A stretch of 64,000 nt of DNA from Pseudobacter ginsenosidimutans. Lineage in GTDB: Bacteria; Bacteroidota; Bacteroidia; Chitinophagales; Chitinophagaceae. The notes below the pieces were generated by a model. That model was not told where the DNA came from. It searched no databases and was given only the letters and a program-made list of their open reading frames with translations. This document shows positions 1 through 9,821 of the stretch, piece after piece. How positions within the stretch are numbered: the stretch's first letter is position 1; the number at the start of each line of letters is the position of its first letter. The position numbers and the translations under genes are program-made. The DNA lies in NCBI RefSeq assembly GCF_007970185.1, contig NZ_CP042431.1:5580001-5644000 (forward strand), written 5' to 3'.

Positions 1-1260
1 CAGTTCCTTCCGCCAATTGGTATACCTGCTTTGATCCCAGGTGCCATTCACATCATAAGCATTTGCCGGATACTGGGTAATTCCAGCGTTGGCAAAAGCC
101 TGTCTCCGCATATCCAGGTACTGCTCTGTATTCATCATCTTCAGTCTTGAACTGGCTTTACTCAGCGCAAATGCGGAATTCAAACTAATGCTCGCCTTTC
201 CCGATCTGCCTTTTTTAGTGGTAATGAGCACAACGCCATTGGCGCCCCTGGAACCATAGATGGCTGTAGCATCTGCATCTTTGAGGATCTCGATACTACC
301 AATGGTATTGATATCGATGCTGTTCAAAGGATTGATGCGGCTCAGCGGGAACAGTGAATTATTGGCATCGGATTTCATTTCACTGATAGGAATGCCATCG
401 ATCACGTACAGCGGCTGGTTCCCATCCGAATTTATCACTCCGCCACCAAGCACCCTTAAACTATTGCGTCCCCTGATCTGGATATCATACCCACCACCAG
501 GCACACCTGTGTATTGAGTAATGCTGACGCCGGCCATACGGCCCTGGATAGCCGATAACAGATTAGTGACAGGCTGATTCTCGATATCCTTTGTAGTTAC
601 CCTGGAAATACTGCCGGTACGTTGTTTGTCTTTTACAGAATAATAGCCCGCATTGAAAACAACTTCCTGCATATCATTCGGACTTTGTTTCAAACGTATG
701 GTCCGGAATAATTGGGAACTTCCAATATCAGCAGCTGTAACGCGGTAGTCAACCGGTTCAAATCCTATAAAGGAGATGGTCAATACATCGCCTTCCGCCA
801 CATCAACATTTGCCCAACCATCTTTGTCTGTTACTACACTGTGTTTATTCTTTATTACGATCGATGCACCATGCAATGGCTTACCTGTTGAATCCACAAC
901 ATGGATCCTTAACGGAGGCAATTCAGGGTAGAGGAGAAGCCGCTTCTCCCGGTTCAGTACGGCTTGTTTCTTTTCTTTAATGAAAATGGTTTTGGAGCGG
1001 ATCGTAAATTCGTAACCGAGATCCTTCAATATCATTCCCAGGAAATCCCTGAGTTGCATATTCTTTACGCTTATACTGATCTTATGAGAGCTTACAGGAT
1101 TGGTGTTTTCTCTCATTACGAAATAGCCGGTCTTCTCCTTAATAACATTGAATATCTTCTCCATCGGAACGTTCGTGCCGGAGTAAGTGATGGTTTGCGA
1201 TGAAGTACTGGCAGACAACGATAAACAAAAAATCAATAAGAAGCCCGCAGTCAATTGCAT
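1..1260 (-). CDS. SusC/RagA-family TonB-linked outer-membrane receptor, 3' part outside window
   Basis: TonB-dependent outer-membrane channel of the SusC/RagA type, which normally imports a ligand, often a glycan, with a SusD-like lipoprotein. The first 420 codons are visible; the rest lies left of position 1. The translation shows a signal peptide (about residues 1-20), an STN domain (about 22-95) that contacts the anti-sigma factor in this receptor class, a carboxypeptidase-regulatory-like domain (about 118-190) and the plug, with YVIDGIPI at 285-292 and AIYGSRGANG at 333-342. The ATG at 1260 is preceded by GGAGG (1268-1264). It lies downstream of a FecR and sigma gene on the same strand, so it is probably the transducer receptor of that system. 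The ligand is unknown; the alpha-glucan genes across the divergent promoter are only a weak hint. Confidence 0.93.
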   Translation of the reverse strand, partial: MQLTAGFLLIFCLSLSASTSSQTITYSGTNVPMEKIFNVIKEKTGYFVMRENTNPVSSHKISISVKNMQLRDFLGMILKDLGYEFTIRSKTIFIKEKKQAVLNREKRLLLYPELPPLRIHVVDSTGKPLHGASIVIKNKHSVVTDKDGWANVDVAEGDVLTISFIGFEPVDYRVTAADIGSSQLFRTIRLKQSPNDMQEVVFNAGYYSVKDKQRTGSISRVTTKDIENQPVTNLLSAIQGRMAGVSITQYTGVPGGGYDIQIRGRNSLRVLGGGVINSDGNQPLYVIDGIPISEMKSDANNSLFPLSRINPLNSIDINTIGSIEILKDADATAIYGSRGANGVVLITTKKGRSGKASISLNSAFALSKASSRLKMMNTEQYLDMRRQAFANAGITQYPANAYDVNGTWDQSRYTNWRKEL

Positions 1261-1589
1261 AATCCTCCAGGTTTGGGTTACGGAAGAAAGCCTCTCAGCA
1301 GTATAGCCGCTTTCGGCTTCAACCGGTTTGTTAAATAACCGGAGCGCATGCCGGTTTTCCCTGATAGCAATGCGATTCCGATTACAAAAAGCAGTAAATA
1401 ACATACTTTTGCAGCAGCCTGTTTACCACAGGCAGGTTTTGGGTTGATGAATAAACTTTCGCTAAATGGTTTTTCGTTTATATCCCGAAACTTTTCCGGG
1501 AATGTTTGCCCATTCCCGGTTTTCTTTCTCACGCTGAGGGCGTTTGACGTCGCTCGAAACATAAATAAAATTCCGAGGACAAGGCTTAA
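1261..1589 (-). other. fecR-susC intergenic leader with hairpins
   Basis: This 329-base gap separates the FecR stop from the susC start. Read on the minus strand it holds a perfect inverted repeat, CCGGGAATG (1519-1511) with CATTCCCGG (1504-1496), and a smaller hairpin AGCCG/CGGCT (1318-1305). TAACCCAAACC (1280-1270) lies just before the susC ATG. GC-rich hairpins and a similar AACCTAAAC element occur at the matching place in two other loci of this window. A 94-codon frame (1562-1278) is open here, but it resembles nothing I know and I treat it as chance. Confidence 0.5.
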
Positions 1590-2765
1590 TTATTGTAGAG
1601 CACGTACGTGCAAAATTCTTCCTTCAATTCTGAAACTGGCGCCCATACCATCCAATCCGTCCAGGGCATCTTTCAATGATAAATCCCTGTCCATTTCTCC
1701 ATCCAGCATCTTTTTGGGAACTCCGGCATCGTAGACTATTTCCATATCGTACCATCTTGCCAGTTGACGCATGGCTTTGTCGAATGGAATATTCCTGAAA
1801 TTGAATACACCGTTCTTCCAGGCCAGGTCCTGATCTATATCTGTTGCTGCAATATGCCCGTTAAGGAAAGCTTGCCCGGGCACCAATATCTTTTCTCCAA
1901 TTTTCACCCTGCCATTGAGCAGCGAGGTTTTCACCCCGTTCTCGTCAGGATAGGCATTGACGTTAAATGCAGTTCCCAATACTACTATTTCCTCCTCAGG
2001 TGTTCTTACCACGAAAGACTTCGAGGCATTGGGCGCAACTTCGAAAAATACTTCGCCAGTAATATTCACTTCCCGTTTTTTGTCTGTAAATGCTGTAGGA
2101 TAAGTAATGGAACTGGCGGCATTCAGCCAAACCTTTGTACCATCGGCCAGTGTAAGCTGGAATTGTCCTCCCTTCGGTGTGGTGATAGTATTGATGAGGA
2201 CTATGCCTGTATTTGAATAGGATATTGATCCCTGGCTGTTTTCAATGGATAATGCTCCATCGCGGATGGTACCTGCGGCGGAACTGTCCAGCACCACTTG
2301 TTGTCCGCCGGATAATGTAAGCACTGCACGATTGGTTCCGGGAAGAATATCTTTCTTATTGGTTGATGGTCCTGTACCGGTTATTTGCGTATCCTGCTTT
2401 AGCTGCCTGAAATAAAAATAAGTACCTGCACCAAACAGGAGTATGATTGCAGCTGCGTAGCGGAGCCAGGCAGTTCTCAGAATAGATACACGGCGTACAA
2501 CTTTGGAAACCTGCGGCAAATCAATGGCCGGTTTCATCTCAGGGAACTGTTGCTGCAATATTGCAAGCGCGCGCTCCTTGTTGAGCAATTGTTTTCGGTG
2601 AAGCCAGTCAGACAGGTATTGACCATCCAGCAGTTCCTCAAATGCAGCATCATGGCGCGGACTGACCTGCCGCCAGCTTTCCAGTTCCTCCAATTCAGCA
2701 GGAGAAATTTCTCCTTTCAGGTACTTGTCAAATAATCGGGCGATATGTTCAGAGCGTGGAGTCAT
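1590..2765 (-). CDS. FecR-family anti-sigma factor
   Basis: Inner-membrane anti-sigma factor (391 aa) that holds an ECF sigma factor inactive until the cognate outer-membrane receptor signals. The N-terminal cytoplasmic part (residues 1-95) is the sigma-binding region. One membrane helix follows at about 101-119 (rich in A, I, L, F). The periplasmic FecR domain covers about 195-290 and includes the family pattern ADGTKVWLNAASSITYP and ITGEVFFEV. The C-terminal 75 residues match the DUF4974 domain common in Bacteroidota FecR proteins. It follows the sigma gene by 54 bases and precedes the SusC gene, the usual order of these loci. The ATG at 2765 is the natural start. Confidence 0.95.
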   Translation of the reverse strand: MTPRSEHIARLFDKYLKGEISPAELEELESWRQVSPRHDAAFEELLDGQYLSDWLHRKQLLNKERALAILQQQFPEMKPAIDLPQVSKVVRRVSILRTAWLRYAAAIILLFGAGTYFYFRQLKQDTQITGTGPSTNKKDILPGTNRAVLTLSGGQQVVLDSSAAGTIRDGALSIENSQGSISYSNTGIVLINTITTPKGGQFQLTLADGTKVWLNAASSITYPTAFTDKKREVNITGEVFFEVAPNASKSFVVRTPEEEIVVLGTAFNVNAYPDENGVKTSLLNGRVKIGEKILVPGQAFLNGHIAATDIDQDLAWKNGVFNFRNIPFDKAMRQLARWYDMEIVYDAGVPKKMLDGEMDRDLSLKDALDGLDGMGASFRIEGRILHVRALQ

Positions 2766-2819
2766 TCTTCAGTAAAACGACCAACTTTTAAAAGTATACC
2801 CGTCTCGCTAAAAATATTT

Positions 2820-3416
2820 TTATTTCTTTTCCAGCAGCGATAGTGTGAGCCAAAGCCCGGCAGAGGTGAGCCATTTATTTCCCAGAAGATGCAGCCGCAT
2901 CAGTTCGAGTGCACGTGCCTTGTAATTCTGAACGGTATTATAGGAAAGCTGCATTTCTGCAGCCACTTCGGTCAATTTCATTCCCTCAACAAATGAAAGA
3001 CGGATCACCCGCTGAAGCTGGGAGGGCAGGGCTTCAATGGCGGCATTGACTGCAAGTATGGCTTCAGACCTGATATAGTTCAGCTCTGCATCATCCATTT
3101 CATTCTGCAGGTATTTGATTTCCTGGTGCGCCCTGGAATGTCTTTTCTGGGTTTTGATATAATCGAGCGCAGCATTGTTTGCTGAAGTGAACAGAAATGA
3201 TTTGAGTTTTGCCAGCGTCTCAAAATCCTGGTGCCTGGTGAAACTTTTTGCGAGCGCCTGTATGGCGATGTCTTCGGCAACCTGCGTGTCCCTGACCATA
3301 TGATCTGCAAAAACGAACAGCCCTTCAATGAAGTGTTCGTAAATAGCCTCATAAGCCGTACCCTGGCCTTCCCGGAAAGCCCTTAATAATTCTGTATCAT
3401 TAACACTTAAACGCAA
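2820..3416 (-). CDS. ECF RNA polymerase sigma factor
   Basis: Extracytoplasmic-function sigma-70 factor (198 aa), expected to direct transcription of the neighbouring susC operon when released by FecR. Region 2 lies at about residues 8-80 (with VAEDIAIQALAKSF) and region 4 at about 125-180 (LTEVAAEMQLSYNTVQNYKARA, the helix-turn-helix that reads the -35 element). A hydrophobic C-terminal tail (AGLWLTLSLLEKK) is typical of the Bacteroidota family. No ATG or GTG exists in frame back to the upstream stop at 3498-3500, so the start appears to be TTG at 3416. It is divergent from the MFS transporter gene (130 bases between them). Confidence 0.93.
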   Translation of the reverse strand: MRLSVNDTELLRAFREGQGTAYEAIYEHFIEGLFVFADHMVRDTQVAEDIAIQALAKSFTRHQDFETLAKLKSFLFTSANNAALDYIKTQKRHSRAHQEIKYLQNEMDDAELNYIRSEAILAVNAAIEALPSQLQRVIRLSFVEGMKLTEVAAEMQLSYNTVQNYKARALELMRLHLLGNKWLTSAGLWLTLSLLEKK

Positions 3417-3546
3417 CGACCAAAAGTAGTCAAAAAAATATTCCGTAGATTTCCTGCTCTCGTTGTCTGCATCCGGATAAGAAAAAACTAATGCGTATTA
3501 ATTACACAATAATCCCTATCTTCCAACTCTCAAATCAACGATTGCC

Positions 3547-4923
3547 ATGGTTTCAGCCAAAACAAACAGCATTCTCCCCAAGCCCAAACTCACTGCTGCC
3601 CAGATCTTCAATATGAGCTTCGGATTCCTCGGGATCCAGTTCGGATTTGCTTTGCAGAACTCCAATGCCAGCGGGATCCTCCGCAATTATGGTGCGGAAG
3701 TGGAACACCTGAGCTGGTTCTGGCTGGCGGCGCCGCTGATCGGATTGATCGTTCAGCCCATTGTTGGCCATTATTCCGACAGAACCTGGAACAGGCTCGG
3801 AAGACGCAGACCTTATTTTCTCGCAGGAGCCATCCTCAGTTCCAGCGCACTCGCGCTGATGCCCAATGCAAATATCTTAGGGAATATCGCACCACTGGTG
3901 ATCATCGGGGCAGGATTCCTCATGATCATGGACGCCTGTTTCAACCTGGCTATGGAACCATTCAGGGCATTGGTGGCAGATAATCTTCCGGATTCACAAC
4001 GAACAAAAGGATTTGCAGTACAGACCTGCCTGATAGGAGTAGGAGCTGTATTGGGATCTGCGCTGCCTGAAATTTTAAGCAAATGGTTCGGCGTGAATGC
4101 AGAAGCGCCTGCAGGAGTGGTGGCTGATAATGTGAAGCTGGCTTTCTATATCGGCTCCAGCGTGTTTGTACTGAGTGTGCTCTGGACCGTTTTTAAAACG
4201 AAGGAATATCCCCCTGAGGAGTATGCGAAATACCACGGAGAACATGAGGTGAAGAAAGAAGGGCTGAGCGTTATCCTGAAAGATTTTGCAAAGATGCCGC
4301 GCACCATGAAGCAACTTGGACTGGTGCAGTTCTTCAGCTGGTTTGCCTTGTTCGGGATGTGGGTGTTCACAACTGATACTATCTCCACACATATTTTCGG
4401 ATTGTCCATCGATGATAAAAGCTCCAAACTGTACAGGGAAGCACAGGGCTGGACAGGCGTGATCTTCGCCGTGTACAATGGCGTGTCTGCCGTATATGCA
4501 TTACTGTTACCTGCCATTGCGAAGAAGATCGGAAGGAAACAGACGCATGCCATCAGCCTGCTGATCGGCGGGATAGGTCTGATCAGCATCTATTTTGCAC
4601 CAAACAAGGAATTCCTCATCGGATCGATGGTTTGTGTGGGCATTGCCTGGGCCAGTATCCTGGCCATGCCTTATGTGATCCTCTCAGGATCCATTCCCGC
4701 AGGGAAGATGGGCATCTACATGGGGATCTTCAATTTCTTCATCACTATTCCACAGATATTGAATGGCATCATCGGAGGACCGATCGTAAAATATGTGTAC
4801 AATAACGAGCCGGTATATGCGCTGGTTCTGGCAGGAGTATTCATGCTCTGCGCAGCTATCAGCGTGATCTATGTATACGACCCGGGTGCCATTCGCATCA
4901 AAGAAGAAAAAAATATTGCATGA
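3547..4923 (+). CDS. MFS sugar transporter (SLC45/GPH-like)
   Basis: Twelve-helix major facilitator protein (458 aa), probably a proton-coupled sugar symporter in the inner membrane. The loop after the second helix reads HYSDRTWNRLGRRRPYF, the form of MFS motif A found in the sucrose/maltose transporters of the SLC45 and GPH groups. The next two genes encode a secreted maltodextrin hydrolase and a branching enzyme, so maltose or short maltodextrins are the likely substrate; that is inference from context. Its stop codon overlaps the next start (ATGA at 4920-4923), which suggests translational coupling. It starts an operon of at least three genes. Confidence 0.9.
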   Translation: MVSAKTNSILPKPKLTAAQIFNMSFGFLGIQFGFALQNSNASGILRNYGAEVEHLSWFWLAAPLIGLIVQPIVGHYSDRTWNRLGRRRPYFLAGAILSSSALALMPNANILGNIAPLVIIGAGFLMIMDACFNLAMEPFRALVADNLPDSQRTKGFAVQTCLIGVGAVLGSALPEILSKWFGVNAEAPAGVVADNVKLAFYIGSSVFVLSVLWTVFKTKEYPPEEYAKYHGEHEVKKEGLSVILKDFAKMPRTMKQLGLVQFFSWFALFGMWVFTTDTISTHIFGLSIDDKSSKLYREAQGWTGVIFAVYNGVSAVYALLLPAIAKKIGRKQTHAISLLIGGIGLISIYFAPNKEFLIGSMVCVGIAWASILAMPYVILSGSIPAGKMGIYMGIFNFFITIPQILNGIIGGPIVKYVYNNEPVYALVLAGVFMLCAAISVIYVYDPGAIRIKEEKNIA

Positions 4924-6770
4924 GACTGATCTATTTCGTATGTGCATTACTGTTGACTGCCTCCGTGCAGTCGCAGCAAACATTGAATGTTTATCCAACG
5001 CATTGGTGGGCAGGCATGAAGAACCAGCAATTGCAATTGCTGGTAAAATCTCCGGGCATCGGGAAAACGAATGTAGCCCTGAAACCCTATGCTGGCGTAC
5101 AATTGAAAGGTACTCATACATTCAAGAACCCTGATTACCTGGCTATCGATCTCCAGATCGGAGGCACTGCAAAGCCCGGAGAGTTGCAATTCAGTTTTGC
5201 AGAAAAAGGGAAATCTGCAAAGCAGGTCAAATATATCCTGAAAGCGCGCGATAAAGGCAATGGCCGCACACGGATCAAAGGCGTAGGTACGGAAGACTTT
5301 ATCTATCTCATCATGCCGGACCGCTTCAGCAATGGCGACCCTTCCAACGATAAGGTGCCGGGCATGCTGGACCAAAGCCTCGACAGATCGGATATCTGGC
5401 ACAGGCATGGAGGCGACCTGAAAGGGATCGAAAATCAACTGGACTATCTGCAGGACATCGGCGTAACGGCACTCTGGCTGAATCCAGTCCTGGAGAACGA
5501 TATGCCCAACCGTACGGAACACGGCTATGCAGCCACCGATCATTACAGCATCGATCCCCGTCTTGGAGGCATCAAAGCCTATCACAGCCTGATCAACGCA
5601 CTGCACAAACGCGACATGAAGATCATCCAGGATGCTGTATACAACCATGTTGGCATCCATCATTTCCTGTATAAGGAAATGCCGGACAGCAGCTGGTTCC
5701 ACTGGTGGCCATCGTATACCAATACTACCTATAAGGATCAAACGCTGATGGATCCCTATGCGGCAGCTATCGATAAAAAGAAAATGAGCGATGGCTGGTT
5801 CGTGCCCGGCATGCCTGATCTCAATCAGCACAATCCTTTCATGGCGAATTTTCTCATTCAGCACGCTATCTGGTGCACGGAAGAATTCGGACTGGACGGA
5901 TGGCGCATCGATACCTACGCCTACAATGATCTCGAATTCATGAACCGCTGCAACAAAGCCCTGCTGGATGAATATCCGCAACTGCATATCTTCGGCGAAA
6001 CATGGGTGCACGGAGTGGCCAACCAGAGCTATTTTGCAGCCAACAATATCGATATTCCCTATAAAAGCAACCTGCCTGGCGTTACGGATTTCCAGCTCAA
6101 TCTCTATGGTATCGTACCTGCACTCACACAGGCTTTCGGCTGGACGGATGGCGTGAACAAATTGTACAGCACCGCTGCCAAAGATTTTCTGTATAAAGAT
6201 CCCAAACGCAATGTGATCTTTTTGGATAATCATGATATCAGCCGTTTCTATTCTCAGGTAGGAGAGAGCATCCCCAAACTGAAAATGGGACTAAGCTGGC
6301 TGCTCACGTACAGGGGCATCCCACAACTCTATTACGGAACTGAAGTTCTGCTCAAAGGATTTGCCAACCCTGACGGACTGGTGCGCCAGGATTTCCCGGG
6401 CGGATGGGCAGGAGATTCCAGCAACAAATTCACAGCAGCCGGAAGAACACCTGAAGAGAATGAGGTATTCAATCATATGCGCAGCCTGTCGAGGTTCAGG
6501 CTTGGTTCCCCTGCATTGCAACATGGAAAAATGATGCAATATGTTCCGGAAGATGGCGTGTATGTTTACTTCCGTTATGATGCAAAGCAGACCATCCTCT
6601 GCATCATGAACACCAACGATCAACCCAAAACCATTGCTGCATCCCGTTTTGAAGAGCGATTCAAAGGATTCAGCAGTGCCAGGGACATCATCACCAATCA
6701 AGATATCAGTATCAGAGATTCTATTACCATTCCGTCATATACCTTGCTCACTGCTGAATTGGTTCGATAA
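4920..6770 (+). CDS. Secreted GH13 cyclomaltodextrinase/neopullulanase-like hydrolase (SusA-like)
   Basis: Glycoside hydrolase family 13 enzyme (616 aa) that should cut alpha-glucans or cyclodextrins in the periplasm. Residues 1-18 are a signal peptide ending SVQSQ. An N-terminal beta-sandwich of the cyclomaltodextrinase type follows (about 19-115, starting LNVYPTHWWAGM). The (beta/alpha)8 barrel carries all three catalytic carboxylates: nucleophile Asp331 in GWRIDTYAY, acid/base Glu360 in IFGETWVHG, and Asp439 in LDNHDISRF. A C-terminal beta domain completes it. Length and layout are close to Bacteroides SusA. It overlaps the transporter gene by four bases and precedes glgB by 20 bases. Exact linkage specificity cannot be read from sequence. 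Confidence 0.94.
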   Translation: MRLIYFVCALLLTASVQSQQTLNVYPTHWWAGMKNQQLQLLVKSPGIGKTNVALKPYAGVQLKGTHTFKNPDYLAIDLQIGGTAKPGELQFSFAEKGKSAKQVKYILKARDKGNGRTRIKGVGTEDFIYLIMPDRFSNGDPSNDKVPGMLDQSLDRSDIWHRHGGDLKGIENQLDYLQDIGVTALWLNPVLENDMPNRTEHGYAATDHYSIDPRLGGIKAYHSLINALHKRDMKIIQDAVYNHVGIHHFLYKEMPDSSWFHWWPSYTNTTYKDQTLMDPYAAAIDKKKMSDGWFVPGMPDLNQHNPFMANFLIQHAIWCTEEFGLDGWRIDTYAYNDLEFMNRCNKALLDEYPQLHIFGETWVHGVANQSYFAANNIDIPYKSNLPGVTDFQLNLYGIVPALTQAFGWTDGVNKLYSTAAKDFLYKDPKRNVIFLDNHDISRFYSQVGESIPKLKMGLSWLLTYRGIPQLYYGTEVLLKGFANPDGLVRQDFPGGWAGDSSNKFTAAGRTPEENEVFNHMRSLSRFRLGSPALQHGKMMQYVPEDGVYVYFRYDAKQTILCIMNTNDQPKTIAASRFEERFKGFSSARDIITNQDISIRDSITIPSYTLLTAELVR

Positions 6771-6790
6771 TTCCTGTATCTTTAAGTACC

Positions 6791-8740
6791 ATGGTACCAC
6801 CCTTGAAGTATGAGGAATTGCATTTTGTAGATACCACCCGTCCGGTGTGGAATTATTCGCTTTTTTCAGATGAGGACATCAGCAATTATCAGCAGGGAAC
6901 GAATTACTCACTCTATGAGCTTTTCGGATCGCATGCGATAACTGTATTGGAACAGCCCGGTTATTATTTTGCCGTGTGGGCACCCAATGCCACGTATGTG
7001 TCTGTGATCGGGAACTTCAATCACTGGGATACAGAGTCCCACCCGCTGACTGTGCGATTGGACAATTCAGGCATCTGGGAAGGTTTCATTCCCGGTATGG
7101 CAAAGGGCGAAGTGTACAAGTACCATATCCATGGTTACAAGGGACGCAGGCTTGATAAAGGAGATCCCTATGCGAATTTCTGGGAACGAAGGCCGCAAAC
7201 AGCCAGTATCACCTGGAACCTGGATTATGAATGGAAGGACAGTGAATGGATGGAAAATCGTGCTGCACACAATGCTACTGATGCGCCCTGGAGCGTGTAT
7301 GAGATGCATCTCGCCAGCTGGATGCGCCCGCATCCGAACGACGAAGAAAGCTACAATACCTACGATCAGATACGTGAAAGACTGGTGCCCTATCTTTTGG
7401 AAATGCAATTCACGCATGTTGAGTTCATGCCCGTGATGGAACATCCGTTCGATGGAAGCTGGGGCTACCAGGGCACAGGTTACTTTGCGCCAACATCCCG
7501 CTTTGGAGATCCGCAGGCATTCATGGAACTGATCAATGCATTGCACCAGGCAGGCATTGGCGTGATACTGGATTGGGTGCCTTCACATTTTCCCTACGAT
7601 GCGCATGGCCTCTTCATGTTCGATGGAAATCATACCTATGAATATGCTGACATGCGCAAGGGATTTCACCCGGACTGGAACAGTTATATCTTCAACTATA
7701 AACGCGGAGAAATAAAATCATTCCTCATCAGCAGCGCAAGATTCTGGTTCGATCTTTTCCATATCGATGGTATCCGCGTTGATGCAGTGAGCTCCGTGAT
7801 CAAGCTCAACTACTCCCGTACTCACGGTCAATGGGAACCGAATGAGTTCGGCGGCGATGGCAATATCGAAGCCATTGCTTTCATCCGCGATCTCAACGAA
7901 ACCATCTACCGCGATTTCCCGGATGTACAAACCATTGCCGAAGAAGCAACAGACTGGCCGGGAGTATCGAGACCCACTTATGCAGACGGGCTCGGATTCG
8001 GCATGAAATGGATGATGGGCTGGATGCACGATACACTGGACTACTTCCATATGGACCCGTTGTTCAGAAGCCATTACCAGGATAAATTCGCCTTCAGCAT
8101 GATGTACTACTATGATGAGAATTTCATGCTGCCCCTCAGTCATGATGAAGTAGTACACGGCAAAAGCCCCATGCTTTACAAAATGCCCGGCGATGAATGG
8201 CAGAAACATGCCAATCTCCGGACACTCTACACTTACATGTTCACACATCCCGGAGGCAAACTCCTGTTCATGGGCAACGAATTCGGAGCTACGGAAGAAT
8301 GGAATTACAAATCCGAACTGCAATGGTACCTGCTGCAATATGAACCGCATAGCAAGCTGAAAGATTGCGTACGGGATCTCAATAAACTGCTTCGGTCAGA
8401 ACCTGCATTATACGAATACCAGTTCAGTGAAAAAGGATTCGAATGGATCGATCTCAACCATCGCGATGAATGTGTGGTGGCTTACAGACGAAAAGGCAAA
8501 CTTCCTGAAAACGACATCCTGGTAATTCTTAACCTTACTCCTGAAGTGAGGCGCGACTGGAAGCTGTATGCCAAAGGGAAAAAGTCGTGGAAAGAGGTCT
8601 ACAATTCAGATGATAAAAAGTATTGGGGAACGGGAGACGTGTTCAATCCTGAAATTAATACCATTTTAGTGGACAAAAATCAGCTCCTTTACGAAATAAA
8701 CGTACATTTACCGGCGTTGGGAGCAGTGGTTTTACGTTGA
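6791..8740 (+). CDS. glgB: 1,4-alpha-glucan branching enzyme
   Basis: Glycogen branching enzyme (649 aa), which moves a chain segment from an alpha-1,4 to an alpha-1,6 position. A CBM48 domain lies at about residues 45-135 (GYYFAVWAPNATYVSVIGNFNHW). The GH13 barrel follows with nucleophile Asp331 (GIRVDAVSS), acid/base Glu384 or Glu385 (TIAEEATDWPG) and Asp452 (LSHDEVVHGK). The C-terminal all-beta domain ends with ALGAVVLR. It has no signal peptide, so it is cytoplasmic, unlike the SusA-like enzyme just upstream. The spacing of 20 bases suggests one transcript, although a TATCTTTA box at 6777-6784 could be an extra start point. Together the three genes import and process alpha-glucan. Confidence 0.96.
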   Translation: MVPPLKYEELHFVDTTRPVWNYSLFSDEDISNYQQGTNYSLYELFGSHAITVLEQPGYYFAVWAPNATYVSVIGNFNHWDTESHPLTVRLDNSGIWEGFIPGMAKGEVYKYHIHGYKGRRLDKGDPYANFWERRPQTASITWNLDYEWKDSEWMENRAAHNATDAPWSVYEMHLASWMRPHPNDEESYNTYDQIRERLVPYLLEMQFTHVEFMPVMEHPFDGSWGYQGTGYFAPTSRFGDPQAFMELINALHQAGIGVILDWVPSHFPYDAHGLFMFDGNHTYEYADMRKGFHPDWNSYIFNYKRGEIKSFLISSARFWFDLFHIDGIRVDAVSSVIKLNYSRTHGQWEPNEFGGDGNIEAIAFIRDLNETIYRDFPDVQTIAEEATDWPGVSRPTYADGLGFGMKWMMGWMHDTLDYFHMDPLFRSHYQDKFAFSMMYYYDENFMLPLSHDEVVHGKSPMLYKMPGDEWQKHANLRTLYTYMFTHPGGKLLFMGNEFGATEEWNYKSELQWYLLQYEPHSKLKDCVRDLNKLLRSEPALYEYQFSEKGFEWIDLNHRDECVVAYRRKGKLPENDILVILNLTPEVRRDWKLYAKGKKSWKEVYNSDDKKYWGTGDVFNPEINTILVDKNQLLYEINVHLPALGAVVLR

Positions 8741-8792
8741 TCTCAACCTTTACACGTACACGTATACCTTATAAGATCCAATACTCTGAAAC

Positions 8793-9821
8793 ATGGTTAA
8801 GTACCTCGTTATTGCAGGTGGCTTGCTAATGTCCGCAGCCGCCTACAGTCAAGCAGACAGCGCCGCTTTCTATCAACAGAAAGGCAATGCAGAAAAACAA
8901 GCCCGGCGTTATAAGGAAGCAGAAAAGAACTTCCTGAAGGCTTCTCAATTCGATCCCAAAAACACAGCTGTTCAAATTGATCTTGCTGCCGTATTGCAGG
9001 AGATGAATCGCTATGCAGAAGCGAGAGAAAAGCTGCTGGCAGTGGAAAGGGCAGATCCCAACAATCTGACTGTTGTGGAGAATCTCGCTGATCTGAGTGT
9101 GAACATGCGCAAATGGGAAGACCTGATCCGTCTTGCGGATCGCATGAAACAACTCGGCAGCAAGAAATCGAACAACTTCTATCTCGCCAAGGCACACTAC
9201 GAGCTGGAGCACTACGGAGACGCACTAAAATACTGTGAACTCGCTTTCAAAGACGATCCCAATAAAGCAGAAACGCCCTATATCGCAGCGCGCGCCTTCA
9301 TCGAGATGAGCAATTACAAACGCGCCGCCGGTTGTTATGAACAAGCCATCGAAAGGGATACTTCCAATGCACGATGGATGTACGAAGCAGGTCTTGCTTA
9401 TTACGCCATCCCTGATGATAAGAAAGCGATCTACTGGTTCGAAAGAGCAGGAGCAAAAGGCTACAAGAAAACGAACGATTACCTCGAAAATCTCGGCAAC
9501 GCCTATCTCAATACCGGTCAGTTCAACAAGGGAATGGAGATCATGGACCAGATGCTGAAGAACAGGCCAGGCGATAAAGAACTGATGTATACTATCGGCG
9601 AAGCTTACTACAAGGCAGGAAAATTCCAGGACGCCATCAATATGTGGGACAGGATATTTACCATCGATCCGAAGAATGCCAATGCACTCTTCATGATCGG
9701 TATGGCCTATATGAAAAAAGGGGAAAAAGAGAAAGGGCAACAACTCTGCGATAAGGCTATCGAACTGGATCCGGGCCTTGCCAGGCAACGTACCGAAAAG
9801 AAGATGCCGAACGGGTTGTAA
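8793..9821 (+). CDS. Exported tetratricopeptide-repeat protein
   Basis: Protein of 342 aa with an N-terminal signal peptide (about residues 1-19, ending AAYSQ) followed by eight or so TPR units that fill the rest of the chain. Typical TPR helices are visible, such as AEKNFLKASQFDPKNTAVQIDL and EKGQQLCDKAIELDPGLA. TPR arrays are protein-binding scaffolds; the partner is unknown. It follows glgB by 52 bases, a gap with a repeated ACACGTA, so it may be the last gene of the same transcript or have its own promoter. It meets the DUF4249 gene tail to tail with five bases between the stop codons. Confidence 0.88.
   Translation: MVKYLVIAGGLLMSAAAYSQADSAAFYQQKGNAEKQARRYKEAEKNFLKASQFDPKNTAVQIDLAAVLQEMNRYAEAREKLLAVERADPNNLTVVENLADLSVNMRKWEDLIRLADRMKQLGSKKSNNFYLAKAHYELEHYGDALKYCELAFKDDPNKAETPYIAARAFIEMSNYKRAAGCYEQAIERDTSNARWMYEAGLAYYAIPDDKKAIYWFERAGAKGYKKTNDYLENLGNAYLNTGQFNKGMEIMDQMLKNRPGDKELMYTIGEAYYKAGKFQDAINMWDRIFTIDPKNANALFMIGMAYMKKGEKEKGQQLCDKAIELDPGLARQRTEKKMPNGL

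Noticed and set aside
1278-1562. 94-codon minus-strand frame between fecR and susC
   Set aside because: It has no known motif, overlaps hairpins, and the matching gaps in other loci hold no such frame.
4947-6233. Long minus-strand open frame of 428 codons opposite the GH13 gene
   Set aside because: It is the antisense of a gene with all catalytic motifs intact; its own translation has no domain and a skewed composition.
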